Below, piece after piece: positions 1 through 8,118 of a stretch of 64,000 nt of DNA; position 1 is the first letter of the stretch, and every line of letters starts with the position of its first letter. The DNA comes from Kordiimonas sp. SCSIO 12610 (GTDB lineage: Bacteria; Pseudomonadota; Alphaproteobacteria; Sphingomonadales; Kordiimonadaceae). A model generated the notes under the pieces. The model saw nothing but the letters and a program-made list of their open reading frames with translations, was not told the DNA's origin and did not search any database. Made by a program: the position numbers and the translations under genes. The stretch covers positions 62,001-126,000 of the forward strand of contig NZ_CP073747.1 of the NCBI RefSeq assembly GCF_024398015.1, read 5' to 3'.

Positions 1-364
1 GCGCCATCAGCCATTTTTTGGCTGGATTCAAGACTTGTCAGTGGCAGACCCGGTGACACCGCTGAACTTGTTTGGCCTTATACCGTTTGACCCACCTGCG
101 GTGATCGCGATTGGTATCTGGCCTATCCTGATGGGTGTAACAATGTGGTTGCAACAAAAACTGAACCCACAAACTAATATGGATCCAACCCAACAGAAAA
201 TCATGGCCTTCCTGCCAATTATTTTCACATTTATCATGGCGCGCTTTAGTGCGGGTCTTGTGATCTACTGGACATGGAACAACCTTCTGTCTATTACGCA
301 GCAATGGTACATTATGCGCAAGGAATCAGCGCGCCGCGCTGCTAAAGCGGCCAACAAGGCCTGA
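1..364 (+). CDS. yidC: Membrane protein insertase YidC, C-terminal fragment
   Basis: The gene begins before the window; the open frame runs from base 2 with no start needed. It encodes the end of YidC/Oxa1, the inner-membrane insertase that helps fold and insert membrane proteins with or without SecYEG. The visible part has the family's [11 protein letters not shown] stretch followed by two hydrophobic segments (one around [16 protein letters not shown], one around [19 protein letters not shown]) and the conserved [16 protein letters not shown] end. A short basic, alanine-rich tail closes the protein. It is followed after 3 bases by engB, the usual alphaproteobacterial order. The family call is secure; nothing can be said about the N-terminal periplasmic domain. 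Confidence 0.97.
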   Translation, partial: RHQPFFGWIQDLSVADPVTPLNLFGLIPFDPPAVIAIGIWPILMGVTMWLQQKLNPQTNMDPTQQKIMAFLPIIFTFIMARFSAGLVIYWTWNNLLSITQQWYIMRKESARRAAKAANKA

Positions 365-367
365 TCC

Positions 368-1021
368 ATGTCAGAAGAAGAACGCTTCACACATGATGAA
401 ATTAATCGGGGCCGCCTATTGTTTGCAGGCCCCGTTGACTTCGTTAAGGGTGCCGTATCCCTTGAGACACTTCCACCACCCGACAGGGTTGAAGTTGCCT
501 TTGCCGGGCGTTCAAATGTGGGGAAATCAAGCTTAATTAACGCGCTTACTGGGCGGAAGTCCCTTGCCAGAACGTCAAATACACCCGGGCGGACCCAAGA
601 GCTTAATTATTTTGAAATGGGGCACGGCATGAACATGCCACTGTATCTGGTTGACTTACCCGGATATGGCTATGCAAAAATTGAACGAAAGAAAGTTGAA
701 CGCTGGACGCGGCTCGTCAAGACATACCTGCGGGGCCGGGCAAGCCTGCGCCGGATTATGTTATTGATCGATAGTCGCCATGGGCTAAAAGAAAATGACC
801 GCGAGATTATGAAAATGCTCGATGAAGCAGCGGTTAATTACCAGATTGTTCTAACGAAACTCGATAAGCTGAAAGTTGCCGACCGCGAAAAAATTATCGA
901 AAAAACATCCAAGGACGCAAAGACCTTCATTGCTTGCCACCCAGAAATATTAGCAACAAGCAGCGAAAAAGGCTGGGGCCTGGAATTGGTGAAAGCCGAA
1001 GTGGCATCCCTTATTCTTTAG
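368..1021 (+). CDS. engB: Ribosome biogenesis GTPase EngB/YsxC
   Basis: A 217-residue TRAFAC-class GTPase needed for assembly of the large ribosomal subunit and, in many bacteria, for normal septation. The G1 P-loop GRSNVGKS is at residues 47-54, the NTPGRTQ switch at about 71-77, the G3 motif DLPG at 96-99 and the G4 motif TKLD at 163-166, with a G5-like SSEKGWG near the end. The length is usual for the family. The start lies 3 bases after the yidC stop, so the two are probably co-transcribed and possibly translationally coupled. The gene ends facing the convergent HPt gene. Confidence 0.97.
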   Translation: MSEEERFTHDEINRGRLLFAGPVDFVKGAVSLETLPPPDRVEVAFAGRSNVGKSSLINALTGRKSLARTSNTPGRTQELNYFEMGHGMNMPLYLVDLPGYGYAKIERKKVERWTRLVKTYLRGRASLRRIMLLIDSRHGLKENDREIMKMLDEAAVNYQIVLTKLDKLKVADREKIIEKTSKDAKTFIACHPEILATSSEKGWGLELVKAEVASLIL

Positions 1022-1046
1022 GGATTAACTTAATTTCATAATTATT

Positions 1047-1397
1047 CTAAGCGATCATTTTTTCAAAATGATCCAATGTATTTTTTGCCTGCATATTGAA
1101 ATTTTTGATCAAGCTATGAATATGGGGTTGAGGTTGGTTTTCTTTGATAGCGAATTCAATTTCACGGCATCTTTGGCTAAGATTTTCTGCACCAAAAGAT
1201 AGGGTTGCACTTTTTAGTGCATGCGATTCTATCTCTAACATTTGCCAATTTTGAGTTTCAAAATACTTGTCAAAGTTCGTAAGACTGGCGCTGATTTCAT
1301 CACATAAAGACGAAACCAGTATCGGCAATACATCCCTGCCGACTTCGTTTTCCAGCGTTTGCAGCACTTTCATGTTACAGAGTGATAAATCTTCCAT
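1047..1397 (-). CDS. Small HPt-domain phosphotransfer protein
   Basis: A 116-residue all-helical protein resembling a stand-alone histidine phosphotransfer (HPt) domain, which relays phosphate between receiver domains in multistep phosphorelays. The key signature is SHALKSATLSFGAENLSQ, with the candidate phosphorylated histidine at residue 59, followed by a helix ending in a glutamate-rich stretch as in other HPt modules. No kinase or receiver is adjacent, so partners are unknown. I chose the ATG that gives MEDLSL; a TTG nine codons upstream (at 1424) with AAGG in front of it is an alternative, and it would start 6 bases after the DUF3253 stop, which suggests co-transcription. Confidence 0.75.
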   Translation of the reverse strand: MEDLSLCNMKVLQTLENEVGRDVLPILVSSLCDEISASLTNFDKYFETQNWQMLEIESHALKSATLSFGAENLSQRCREIEFAIKENQPQPHIHSLIKNFNMQAKNTLDHFEKMIA

Positions 1398-1430
1398 GCC
1401 CAGCCTGTACCGGTATGTCAGCAAGCTACC

Positions 1431-1688
1431 TTATTCTGGCTTTGCTAAACGATAGACCCCCTTTAGGCCTTTTGATGCTATCGGTTTCCCTTTACGAAGG
1501 AAAGTCAAAAGATTTTCACTTTCCAGATCAATCGCAACCTTTTTCACCTTTGGCAGTAATTTTCTCCAATCCTCACCTTCCTGTGCACTGGCTTCTGCGA
1601 TTTCCCTCGGAGCGATTGACTTGGAATTATTTATTTTTTCCAAAATCATTTCTCTAAGCTTTTCTGATTTTTCTAAGCTTTCTGACAT
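1431..1688 (-). CDS. DUF3253-type small protein
   Basis: An 85-residue protein that matches what I know of the DUF3253 family: an N-terminal helix, the IAPREIAEA segment, then EDWRKLLPKVKKVA and a C-terminal GKPI...GVYRLA tail. The fold is expected to be a small winged-helix-like domain, but no function is established for the family. The ATG giving MSESLEK is preferred because it gives the family's normal size; the same frame stays open farther upstream but runs opposite to the FKBP gene's signal-peptide region. It probably forms an operon with the HPt gene just downstream and is divergent from the FKBP lipoprotein gene. Confidence 0.75.
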   Translation of the reverse strand: MSESLEKSEKLREMILEKINNSKSIAPREIAEASAQEGEDWRKLLPKVKKVAIDLESENLLTFLRKGKPIASKGLKGVYRLAKPE

Positions 1689-1771
1689 TATTGCGATTTT
1701 TCCTCGATTTTGCTTTCCCGTTGCTACGCATGACGCTAGTGTCTGGCGCAAACGCAGGATGGAGTCCCAAC

Positions 1772-3187
1772 ATGTATAGCGTGAAAAAAACCCGCCACAT
1801 GCTGCTGATGTCAGCGCTTGGCTTATCTCTTGTCGCCTGTGGTGACAACAAGAAAGAAGAAGAAACTGCACAGCAGGACGCTTCGATTGAACAAACAACC
1901 ATTGAGGAAGGCAACGATACTGTGTCAGACGCCCCGTCAGAGAATGAAACATACAAGGCTGAAAACATTGCCTTTTTGGAAACCAACAAATCAAAAGAAG
2001 GCATTCAGGTAACCGAAAGCGGTCTTCAATATCGCATGCTAGAAGCTGGTGACGGTACTGGCAAACGCCCGACAGCCGAAGATTTCGTGACAGTTAATTA
2101 CGCTGGTCGCCTGATCGATGGTACGGAATTTGACAGCAGCTACAAACGCGGTGAACCAATTACTTTCCCACTGAACAGAGTGATCCCGGGGTGGACTGAA
2201 GGACTTCAGTTGATGCAGGTTGGCGACAAGATGGAACTCACTATTCCAGCCGAACTCGCATACGGCGATGATCAACGCCCGGGCAGCCCAATTCCTGGTG
2301 GCTCAACACTTATTTTTGACGTTGAATTGTTGGATGTAAAAACCGCTGATGAGGTTCGTGCAGAACAAGAGGCAGCACTAGCGGAACTTAAAAAACCGCA
2401 AGTTGCTTACCTTGAGGAAAATGCCAAAAAAGAAGGTGTTAACGTTACCGAATCAGGCCTTCAATACCGTGTAATTTCTGAAGGCAGTGGTGCAATGCCT
2501 AGTGATACATCGACAGTTACAGTACACTATAAAGGCAGCTTAATTGATGGTACCGAGTTCGACAGCAGCTACGCCCGCGGAGAACCTGCACAGTTCCCGG
2601 TAAACGGCGTGATCCCTGGATGGACCGAAGCATTACAACTGATGAAAGTTGGTTCCAAATGGGAGCTTACAATACCATCTGATATTGCTTACGGCCCACG
2701 CGGTGCTGGCCAAGCTATTCCCCCCCATGCAACTTTGGTTTTTGAAGTTGAGCTACTCGACAGTAAAACCCCCGAAGAAATTCAGGCCGAGATCGAGGCC
2801 CAATCCGCTTCACAAAAAGCATACCTGGAAGAAAACGCCAAAAAAGAAGGTGTAAAAGTTACCGAATCAGGTCTTCAATACCGAGTGATAGAAGAAGGTA
2901 AAGGCGTACAACCATCGAGAACATCAAATGTAACAGTACACTATCGTGGGCGCCTGATTGATGGACTTGAGTTTGATAGCAGTTACGCTCGCGGCGAGCC
3001 GGCAACGTTCCCGGTTAACGGCGTAATTGCGGGCTGGACTGAAGCCCTTCAATTGATGCAGGAAGGTGCCAAATGGGAGCTAACAATTCCTGCAGAGCTT
3101 GGTTACGGAACGCGCGGTGCCGGACGCGACATCCCACCAAATGCGACACTTGTTTTTGACGTTGAACTGATTTCAGTTGAAAACTAA
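1772..3187 (+). CDS. Lipoprotein with three tandem FKBP-type peptidyl-prolyl isomerase domains
   Basis: A 471-residue exported protein. The chosen ATG gives a short basic N-terminus, a hydrophobic stretch and a lipobox LVAC with Cys23, so it is likely a periplasm-facing lipoprotein; an in-frame ATG 81 bases upstream would bury this signal. After an acidic linker come three similar units, roughly residues 68-190, 210-333 and 350-471. Each begins with a helix (for example YLEENAKKEGV), then TESGLQYRV, then an FKBP domain with DGTEFDSSY, PGWTEALQLM and a terminal TLVFDVELL. FKBPs catalyse proline cis-trans isomerisation and assist folding of envelope proteins. All three copies keep the aromatic and Asp residues typical of active FKBPs. 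One or two domains are usual; three in series is rare. Confidence 0.93.
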   Translation: MYSVKKTRHMLLMSALGLSLVACGDNKKEEETAQQDASIEQTTIEEGNDTVSDAPSENETYKAENIAFLETNKSKEGIQVTESGLQYRMLEAGDGTGKRPTAEDFVTVNYAGRLIDGTEFDSSYKRGEPITFPLNRVIPGWTEGLQLMQVGDKMELTIPAELAYGDDQRPGSPIPGGSTLIFDVELLDVKTADEVRAEQEAALAELKKPQVAYLEENAKKEGVNVTESGLQYRVISEGSGAMPSDTSTVTVHYKGSLIDGTEFDSSYARGEPAQFPVNGVIPGWTEALQLMKVGSKWELTIPSDIAYGPRGAGQAIPPHATLVFEVELLDSKTPEEIQAEIEAQSASQKAYLEENAKKEGVKVTESGLQYRVIEEGKGVQPSRTSNVTVHYRGRLIDGLEFDSSYARGEPATFPVNGVIAGWTEALQLMQEGAKWELTIPAELGYGTRGAGRDIPPNATLVFDVELISVEN

Positions 3188-3203
3188 GTAAAGAGATAAA
3201 GAT

Positions 3204-3235
3204 TGTGCTTGTTTGATATTATTCGAACAAGCACA
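3204..3235. terminator. Convergent hairpin between FKBP gene and small membrane protein gene
   Basis: A 13-bp stem (3204-3216 pairing with 3223-3235, one G-T pair) with a 6-base loop. It follows the FKBP stop by 16 bases and on the minus strand is followed by a moderately T-rich run, so it may terminate both convergent genes. The minus-strand gene's stop codon and last codons lie inside the hairpin. Confidence 0.6.
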
Positions 3236-3389
3236 TGACGCCGTAACAGGCACCCCAAACTTCCCTGAACAACGTATAAAAAATAATATCAAGCGCAAGC
3301 ATCGCCAATAGAAACGGCAGCGCAAGATACATTAACCCATATAAATAAGCCCATATAGTCAATCTGGGTGGCGCAATCTTCCACCCCAT
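3219..3389 (-). CDS. Small integral membrane protein, unknown function
   Basis: A 56-residue protein if started at the ATG giving MGWKIAPP; an upstream in-frame ATG at 3422 would add 11 basic residues but has no Shine-Dalgarno-like sequence. The core is one long hydrophobic region (about residues 12-40), perhaps two close membrane helices, followed by a short tail containing two cysteines (GACYGVMC). Small proteins of this type, ending in GACYG..CL, appear to occur in other alphaproteobacteria, but I cannot name a family with certainty. It is divergent from the FemAB-like gene and convergent with the FKBP gene, its 3' end being inside the shared terminator hairpin. Confidence 0.55.
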   Translation of the reverse strand: MGWKIAPPRLTIWAYLYGLMYLALPFLLAMLALDIIFYTLFREVWGACYGVMCLFE

Positions 3390-3475
3390 TACGGCTTCTA
3401 ATTTTTGGCGTTTCTTTAACATATAAGCATGCTATCAAGTTATTCTTAAGGGCGAAAGAGCTATATGGAACCGTA

Positions 3476-4414
3476 ATGCCGCATATTAAATTTTCCATCC
3501 TAAACCCCGCTATGTGGCGTGATATAAGCAGCGATACCCCGATCCCTCTTCAGCAATATTGGGCTTACGGCAAAGCCTTAGAGGCATTTGGCAGCCATAG
3601 TTTTCAAATTGAAATATATAACGAGAATAATCAAAAAATTGCCCTGGCACTTGCTCTGCAAAGGCGCTTTCTAGGCCTATTATCCCTTACAACAATTTTT
3701 CGTGGGCCCGTTTGGTTATCTGATGTCGACTCAGAAGAGAAAATGCAGGCACTAAAAGCACTTAGGAAAAAATTCCCAAAAATAAAATGGAATTTTCTAG
3801 CGCTACTTCCAGAAATAGATATTACAAACCCTGATGTATCGAGCCTGAACGCCGCCGGCTATAAAAAGGTTATGACAGGTTTTTCAACAGCATGGGTTGA
3901 CCTCAGACCTGACGAGAAGACAATCCGCATGTCGCTTAAGGGGAAGTGGCGTAATCAACTTAAAAAAGCAGAAAATTCTGATATTCAGATTGCCGTTGGT
4001 GGCCGCAAACCCCATCAATATAGCTGGCTGCTGGAGCAAGAGAGCGAGCAAAGAAGTTCCCGCGGTTATCAGGCAACTCCGCTGGGTTTAGTTCCTGCTT
4101 ATGTTGATACAGTGAAGAACTCAGCGGACGCCGTCGTCAGTGTAATTGCCTCCTCTAAAAAAACCAAGATAGCGGGTGCATTGTTTCTTCTTCACGGTAA
4201 TTCTGCCACCTATCATATTGGCTGGGCCGGCAATGATGCACGTGATTTGAATGCACAAAATCTGGTGCTATGGCACGGAATTCTGACATTGCGGGAACGC
4301 GGTATCAGATTTTTGGACCTGGGCGGGCTAAATACAGCAGACTTAGCGGGCATTGCGCGGTTTAAATTGGGAACCGGAGCAAGCCCTGTAACGCTTGCGG
4401 GCGCATATATATGA
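3476..4414 (+). CDS. FemAB/GNAT-like acyl- or aminoacyltransferase
   Basis: A 312-residue protein with the double-GNAT look of the FemAB/FemX group, which transfers amino acids onto lipid II or other acceptors using aminoacyl-tRNA. The N-terminal half has the FRGPVW segment and a central basic region MSLKGKWRNQLKKAE, typical of these proteins. The C-terminal half has YHIGWAGNDARDLNAQNLVLWHGI and then LDLGGLN...IARFKLGTGA, the standard FemAB-like ending. I started at the ATG giving MPHIKF because the upstream extension runs over the divergent promoter region. Donor and acceptor are unknown; a role in peptidoglycan or exopolysaccharide modification is inference. Confidence 0.75.
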   Translation: MPHIKFSILNPAMWRDISSDTPIPLQQYWAYGKALEAFGSHSFQIEIYNENNQKIALALALQRRFLGLLSLTTIFRGPVWLSDVDSEEKMQALKALRKKFPKIKWNFLALLPEIDITNPDVSSLNAAGYKKVMTGFSTAWVDLRPDEKTIRMSLKGKWRNQLKKAENSDIQIAVGGRKPHQYSWLLEQESEQRSSRGYQATPLGLVPAYVDTVKNSADAVVSVIASSKKTKIAGALFLLHGNSATYHIGWAGNDARDLNAQNLVLWHGILTLRERGIRFLDLGGLNTADLAGIARFKLGTGASPVTLAGAYI

Positions 4415-4556
4415 AACTGTTTAGATAGTATTTTACCAACAGCTCGCATCAAATTTTCTGTATGCGGGGATATAGACGATTGAAATACTCGAAATATATC
4501 CAATATTGTGATATTATAACTGTACATTATTTGTCGAGACAGGTATCACCATCCTT

Positions 4557-5657
4557 ATGGATATAACACTGATATTATCACTTCTTATTCTACTCGTGGC
4601 GCCCTTGTTGGCGCGGCTCGCATCCCGTGCGCCCAGACTAAAAGTAGGGTTTGATGGCTTTGTTATGATCATAGTGCTTGGTTTGATTACACTTACGCTC
4701 CTGCCTGAAGCGCTGGCACACGGTGGTCTATTAGCGCTCTTTATCGCCGTATCCGGCTTTATTATGCCATGGATCGCAGAAAAGCTGTTCCACAAAACAG
4801 AGGAAATGACCCATAGAATTTTATTAGTCATTGCTTCCTTTGCGTTGGTTATTCATGCAGCGAGCGACGGGGCTATACTGGCATTTGCAAGCGACGATCT
4901 GAATGGATACTTTCTTGCCGCTGGTATTTTGTTGCACCGGTTCGGCGTAGCGATATCCGTCTGGTGGTTACTGAGGCCCGTTCTCAGCTCGGCAGGTGGA
5001 TATGTTGTCCTTATCAGTCTTGGGGTCATGACTTTAATCGGGTATTTTCTGGCTGCCTTTGCTGGTGATTGGTACAACATTCCTTTGGCAGGGTACTGGC
5101 AAGCCTTTGCTGCAGGGTCACTGCTTCATGTGGTTATGCACCCGATTGGTGAGGACCAACATACAAAAGATGTAACAACCGAAACCCAAACCAACCTGCC
5201 ACAGCAATTAGGGACTGCTATCGGTGTTTTATTCATCATCGCATTAATCATTGCACACTATTTACACCATACGCCGGTCACGGCACCACAAGGACATGAT
5301 CATACGTCAGGCAGACATGCGATTGATATGATGATGGCCAGCGGTCTGTTGATTGGCCCAATCCTAATTCTTATGCTTTTAACATCTGCTGCTATTGCTC
5401 GCAGCAAAGGTACGTCATGGCGTAACGCTATCGAGGGCGCTGAGCGCGCAGCACCTTGGTCGTTACTGAGTTGGCTGATTGTATCATGCTTCACAGCAAT
5501 ATGGCCTGACATCCTGCCGATGACAGAAAAGGGACATGTCATTTTCTTCTCTTGGCTGGCTATTGTGACGTTGATTACAATCAATATGGGTGCGCGTGCC
5601 TTCTTTAGGCCTTTGCTACCTAAATGGCTTGTTCATCAGCACAGTCATTCCCATTAA
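4557..5657 (+). CDS. ZIP-like metal transporter with histidine-rich loop and C-terminal membrane extension
   Basis: A 366-residue polytopic protein. About eight hydrophobic segments in the first 236 residues resemble the ZIP core: TM4 carries HAASDGAIL, close to the ZIP metal-site pattern HNxxDG, the next segment has LLHRFG where ZIPs have HE, and TM7 reads AFAAGSLLHVVMHPIGED, like the ZIP GTFLYVA...LPE end. A histidine-rich stretch (HHTPVTAPQGHDH) follows, then about three more hydrophobic segments and a terminal HQHSHSH. ZIP proteins import divalent metals such as zinc; the histidines support a metal role. The extra C-terminal segments are not part of a normal ZIP. Overall similarity is distant, so substrate and even transport direction are uncertain. 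Confidence 0.6.
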   Translation: MDITLILSLLILLVAPLLARLASRAPRLKVGFDGFVMIIVLGLITLTLLPEALAHGGLLALFIAVSGFIMPWIAEKLFHKTEEMTHRILLVIASFALVIHAASDGAILAFASDDLNGYFLAAGILLHRFGVAISVWWLLRPVLSSAGGYVVLISLGVMTLIGYFLAAFAGDWYNIPLAGYWQAFAAGSLLHVVMHPIGEDQHTKDVTTETQTNLPQQLGTAIGVLFIIALIIAHYLHHTPVTAPQGHDHTSGRHAIDMMMASGLLIGPILILMLLTSAAIARSKGTSWRNAIEGAERAAPWSLLSWLIVSCFTAIWPDILPMTEKGHVIFFSWLAIVTLITINMGARAFFRPLLPKWLVHQHSHSH

Positions 5658-5729
5658 TTAATACCTAAACGCTTGCATAAAAGCTGCCAAACCTATAGGG
5701 CTTGCTGCCTTGATAAAGGAAACAAAGCC

Positions 5730-6485
5730 ATGCGTTTCAAAAACAAATCCATTCTGATAACAGGCGGTACTTCTGGCCTCGGAGCAGCAGCAGCATATGC
5801 GTTTGCTAGCGAAGGGGCCCATATCAGCTTTTGTGGATTGGATGATAAAGCAGGCCAAGATGTTGAAGCAAATATTCGCCAGCAAGGCGGCATATCATAC
5901 TATTTTCCCTGTGACGTAAGAAACGAAGATGACATTGCACTTTTTGTAGCTAAAACCATCGAACAAACAGGCAAGATTGATATTGCCTTCAACAACGCTG
6001 GCATAAGCCACAGCGCAGCACGTTTCGCAGATCAGGATACGGATGTTGTCGAAGATGTATGGCGCACCAATGTCATGGGTGTTTGGTATTCCATGCGTCA
6101 TCAAATTAAACATATGTTGGAAAATGGCGGCGGTGCTATCATTAATACAGCATCAATTCTGTCCAAGTCTGGCGCTGAATGGATGGCCGCTTATGGGATG
6201 ACAAAACACGCAATTATTGGCCTGACTAAAAGTGCTGCCCTTGATTATGCAGATAAAAATATCCGTATCAATGCAGTATCACCCGGCCCAATGTTAACAC
6301 CCATGTTTAAAAGAGCGCTTGATGATATTGGTGGCGATATGGATAAATTTGCAGGTGGTTTTCCAAAAAATGGGCCGGCAGACCCTGCCGAAGTTGCAAA
6401 AACAATTTTATATCTCGCAAGCGAAGAAGCATCCTATACAAACGGGGCAAATATAATCGTTGATGGCGGCGCTAGCACAGGTTAA
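5730..6485 (+). CDS. Short-chain dehydrogenase/reductase (SDR)
   Basis: A 251-residue classical SDR. The Rossmann cofactor motif TGGTSGLG is at residues 11-18, NNAG at 88-91, and the catalytic triad is Ser142, Tyr155 and Lys159 (in YGMTK). The C-terminus has SPGPMLTPMF and the VDGGAS ending usual for the family. It should oxidise or reduce a hydroxyl/keto group with NAD(P)(H); the acidic residue after strand 2 (GLDD) hints at NAD preference, but the substrate cannot be read. The ATG chosen has AAAGGA in front at a good distance; earlier in-frame ATG at 5673 lacks this. Confidence 0.92.
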   Translation: MRFKNKSILITGGTSGLGAAAAYAFASEGAHISFCGLDDKAGQDVEANIRQQGGISYYFPCDVRNEDDIALFVAKTIEQTGKIDIAFNNAGISHSAARFADQDTDVVEDVWRTNVMGVWYSMRHQIKHMLENGGGAIINTASILSKSGAEWMAAYGMTKHAIIGLTKSAALDYADKNIRINAVSPGPMLTPMFKRALDDIGGDMDKFAGGFPKNGPADPAEVAKTILYLASEEASYTNGANIIVDGGASTG

Positions 6486-6592
6486 AGCGCAGAAAAGCAT
6501 TAAGCCTTGAAAATAGCACATTCAGATATCAGATTGATATGATATAGAAAACACAGCTTGAAACCCTATTGGCAGCATAGGCGATATACCCA

Positions 6593-7666
6593 ATGAATAT
6601 GATCAGTGCATGGTTCAATAAGACATTTGCCGACACACAGGTTGTGCTGCTTATTCTGGTGGTCGCACTGGCCGTTATCGGGTTAACGCTGTTTGGAAGT
6701 ATGCTGGCACCTGCAATTGCAGCGATTGTTATCGCCTTCCTGCTTGATGGCCCAATCGAATGGTTAAAGAGTAAAGGCGTCAGGTCTAGCCTCGCTTTCA
6801 TAAGTGTATTTTTAGGTTTCATACTTTTGAGTGTAATTACACTTTTAGCTGTTGTTCCTCCGCTTGTTAATCAGATTACGCAATTTATAAATGAAGCGCC
6901 AAATATGGTTGTGCGGCTTCAAAACGAATTGCTTGCGCTTCAACAAAGGTTCCCTGATCTTATTTCTGAAACTCAGGTACAGGAATGGTTAAATGGTTTA
7001 GGGAACGAGATCGCGAACCTTGGCCCACGGTTACTTGAATATTCCCTTAGTGGTGTTACAGGAGCCGTTACCTTTATAATCTATACAGTTTTAGTGCCAA
7101 TGATGGTCTTCTTCTTCTTGAAAGATAAAGATGCTCTGTTGAATTGGGCAGCTAATTTTTTACCTTCTGATAAACCGCTCCTTGAACAGGTTTGGCGGGA
7201 AACGTTGCAACGGGCTGGTGATTACGCCAGAGGCAAGGTCTACGAAATTGTTATTGTTGGTCTATCGGCCTTCATCGCATATCAAATAATCGATCTTCCC
7301 TATGCAACGCTTTTGGCTGTTGCAACGGGACTGAGTGTAATCATTCCGTATATCGGTGCTGCCGCCGTAACAATTCCTGTTGCACTTGTTAGCTACGCTC
7401 AATGGGGAATTGGAAGCGAGATGGCAATCGCCGTCGGTGTTTATCTTGTTCTTCAAGCCTTGGACGGTAACGTACTTGTTCCGCTTCTCTTTTCTGAAGT
7501 AGTGAATTTGCATCCAAATGCAATTATTATCGCAGTGCTTGTTTTTGGCGGCCTTTGGGGATTTTGGGGTGTGTTTTTCGCAATACCTCTGGCAACTGTT
7601 GCCAATGCAATTATCCGTGCATGGCAACAACGACGACTGGCTCCGGATACATCTATAACATCATGA
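6593..7666 (+). CDS. AI-2E family transporter (PerM/TqsA-like permease)
   Basis: A 357-residue membrane protein with the AI-2E family layout: two N-terminal hydrophobic segments, a hydrophobic hairpin (SLAFISVFLGFILLSVITLLAVVPP), an amphipathic central region (about residues 95-160), then several C-terminal membrane segments containing SVIIPYIGAA and the signature LDGNVLVPLLFSEVVNLHP and GGLWGFWGVFFAIPLA. Members include proposed autoinducer-2 exporters and Na+/H+ antiporters, so the substrate is open. It stands alone between the SDR and a small hypothetical gene, all on the same strand but with gaps large enough for separate promoters. Confidence 0.9.
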   Translation: MNMISAWFNKTFADTQVVLLILVVALAVIGLTLFGSMLAPAIAAIVIAFLLDGPIEWLKSKGVRSSLAFISVFLGFILLSVITLLAVVPPLVNQITQFINEAPNMVVRLQNELLALQQRFPDLISETQVQEWLNGLGNEIANLGPRLLEYSLSGVTGAVTFIIYTVLVPMMVFFFLKDKDALLNWAANFLPSDKPLLEQVWRETLQRAGDYARGKVYEIVIVGLSAFIAYQIIDLPYATLLAVATGLSVIIPYIGAAAVTIPVALVSYAQWGIGSEMAIAVGVYLVLQALDGNVLVPLLFSEVVNLHPNAIIIAVLVFGGLWGFWGVFFAIPLATVANAIIRAWQQRRLAPDTSITS

Positions 7667-7742
7667 TTTCAAAAAGTTTTTGATCAATAGATCTTTTTTG
7701 CATAGACTATGATACAGTGCCAACATCACTGGGGCGAGAGCA

Positions 7743-8078
7743 ATGATACAAGAATCGCGTAGCATAATTTTTACTGAAGACGAGTTAATCCAAGCTTTGG
7801 TACCACTATTGGATGCAAAAGAAATCTCTTCTTCCGAACCCCCTATAAAGGTTGAAAGCTCTTTCGATAAAGAAGGAGAGGTTAGTGTTGCTTATTTCCC
7901 GGCTGATGGTTCAGAGGCCGTTAGCTTCAATAGCCGCGAAGTCGGAGCGGCTGTATTAAATCATTGCATCGAATTGGGCATTCCCTTACCACGCGGCTCG
8001 TATAAAGAATTGACATTACGGGGGGACGATATTGCTTTGATCGTTCGACTGGAGACAGGGTTAGGGTCTGAAGAATAG
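7743..8078 (+). CDS. Hypothetical protein, 111 residues
   Basis: I do not recognise this protein. It is acidic, has no signal peptide or membrane segment, and reads as a small alpha/beta domain: an N-terminal helix (TEDELIQALVPLL), a strand pair around IKVESSFDKEGEVSVAYF, a helix near REVGAAVLNHCIEL and a final strand DIALIVRLE. A good ribosome-binding sequence (GGGGCGAGAG) sits just before the ATG, which supports translation. It is convergent with cysK, 40 bases away. No functional context is visible. Confidence 0.7.
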   Translation: MIQESRSIIFTEDELIQALVPLLDAKEISSSEPPIKVESSFDKEGEVSVAYFPADGSEAVSFNSREVGAAVLNHCIELGIPLPRGSYKELTLRGDDIALIVRLETGLGSEE

Positions 8079-8118
8079 AGCCGAATTATATCCGGCCCCA
8101 TCCAGTGTTGAATTTTCT

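Noticed and set aside
1654-2004. Minus-strand frame of 116 codons opposite the FKBP signal peptide
   Set aside because: It lies antisense to the well-supported FKBP gene start and shows no recognisable protein pattern; the DUF3253 gene beside it accounts for the true minus-strand coding.
1975-3187. Possible DNA repeat element, since similar sequence recurs about every 420 bases
   Set aside because: The similarity follows protein domains in one frame, with many synonymous differences, so it is domain duplication and not a mobile or CRISPR-type repeat.
7671-7701. Possible terminator after the AI-2E transporter (GATC-AATA-GATC followed by T6)
   Set aside because: The stem is only four base pairs; too weak to annotate.
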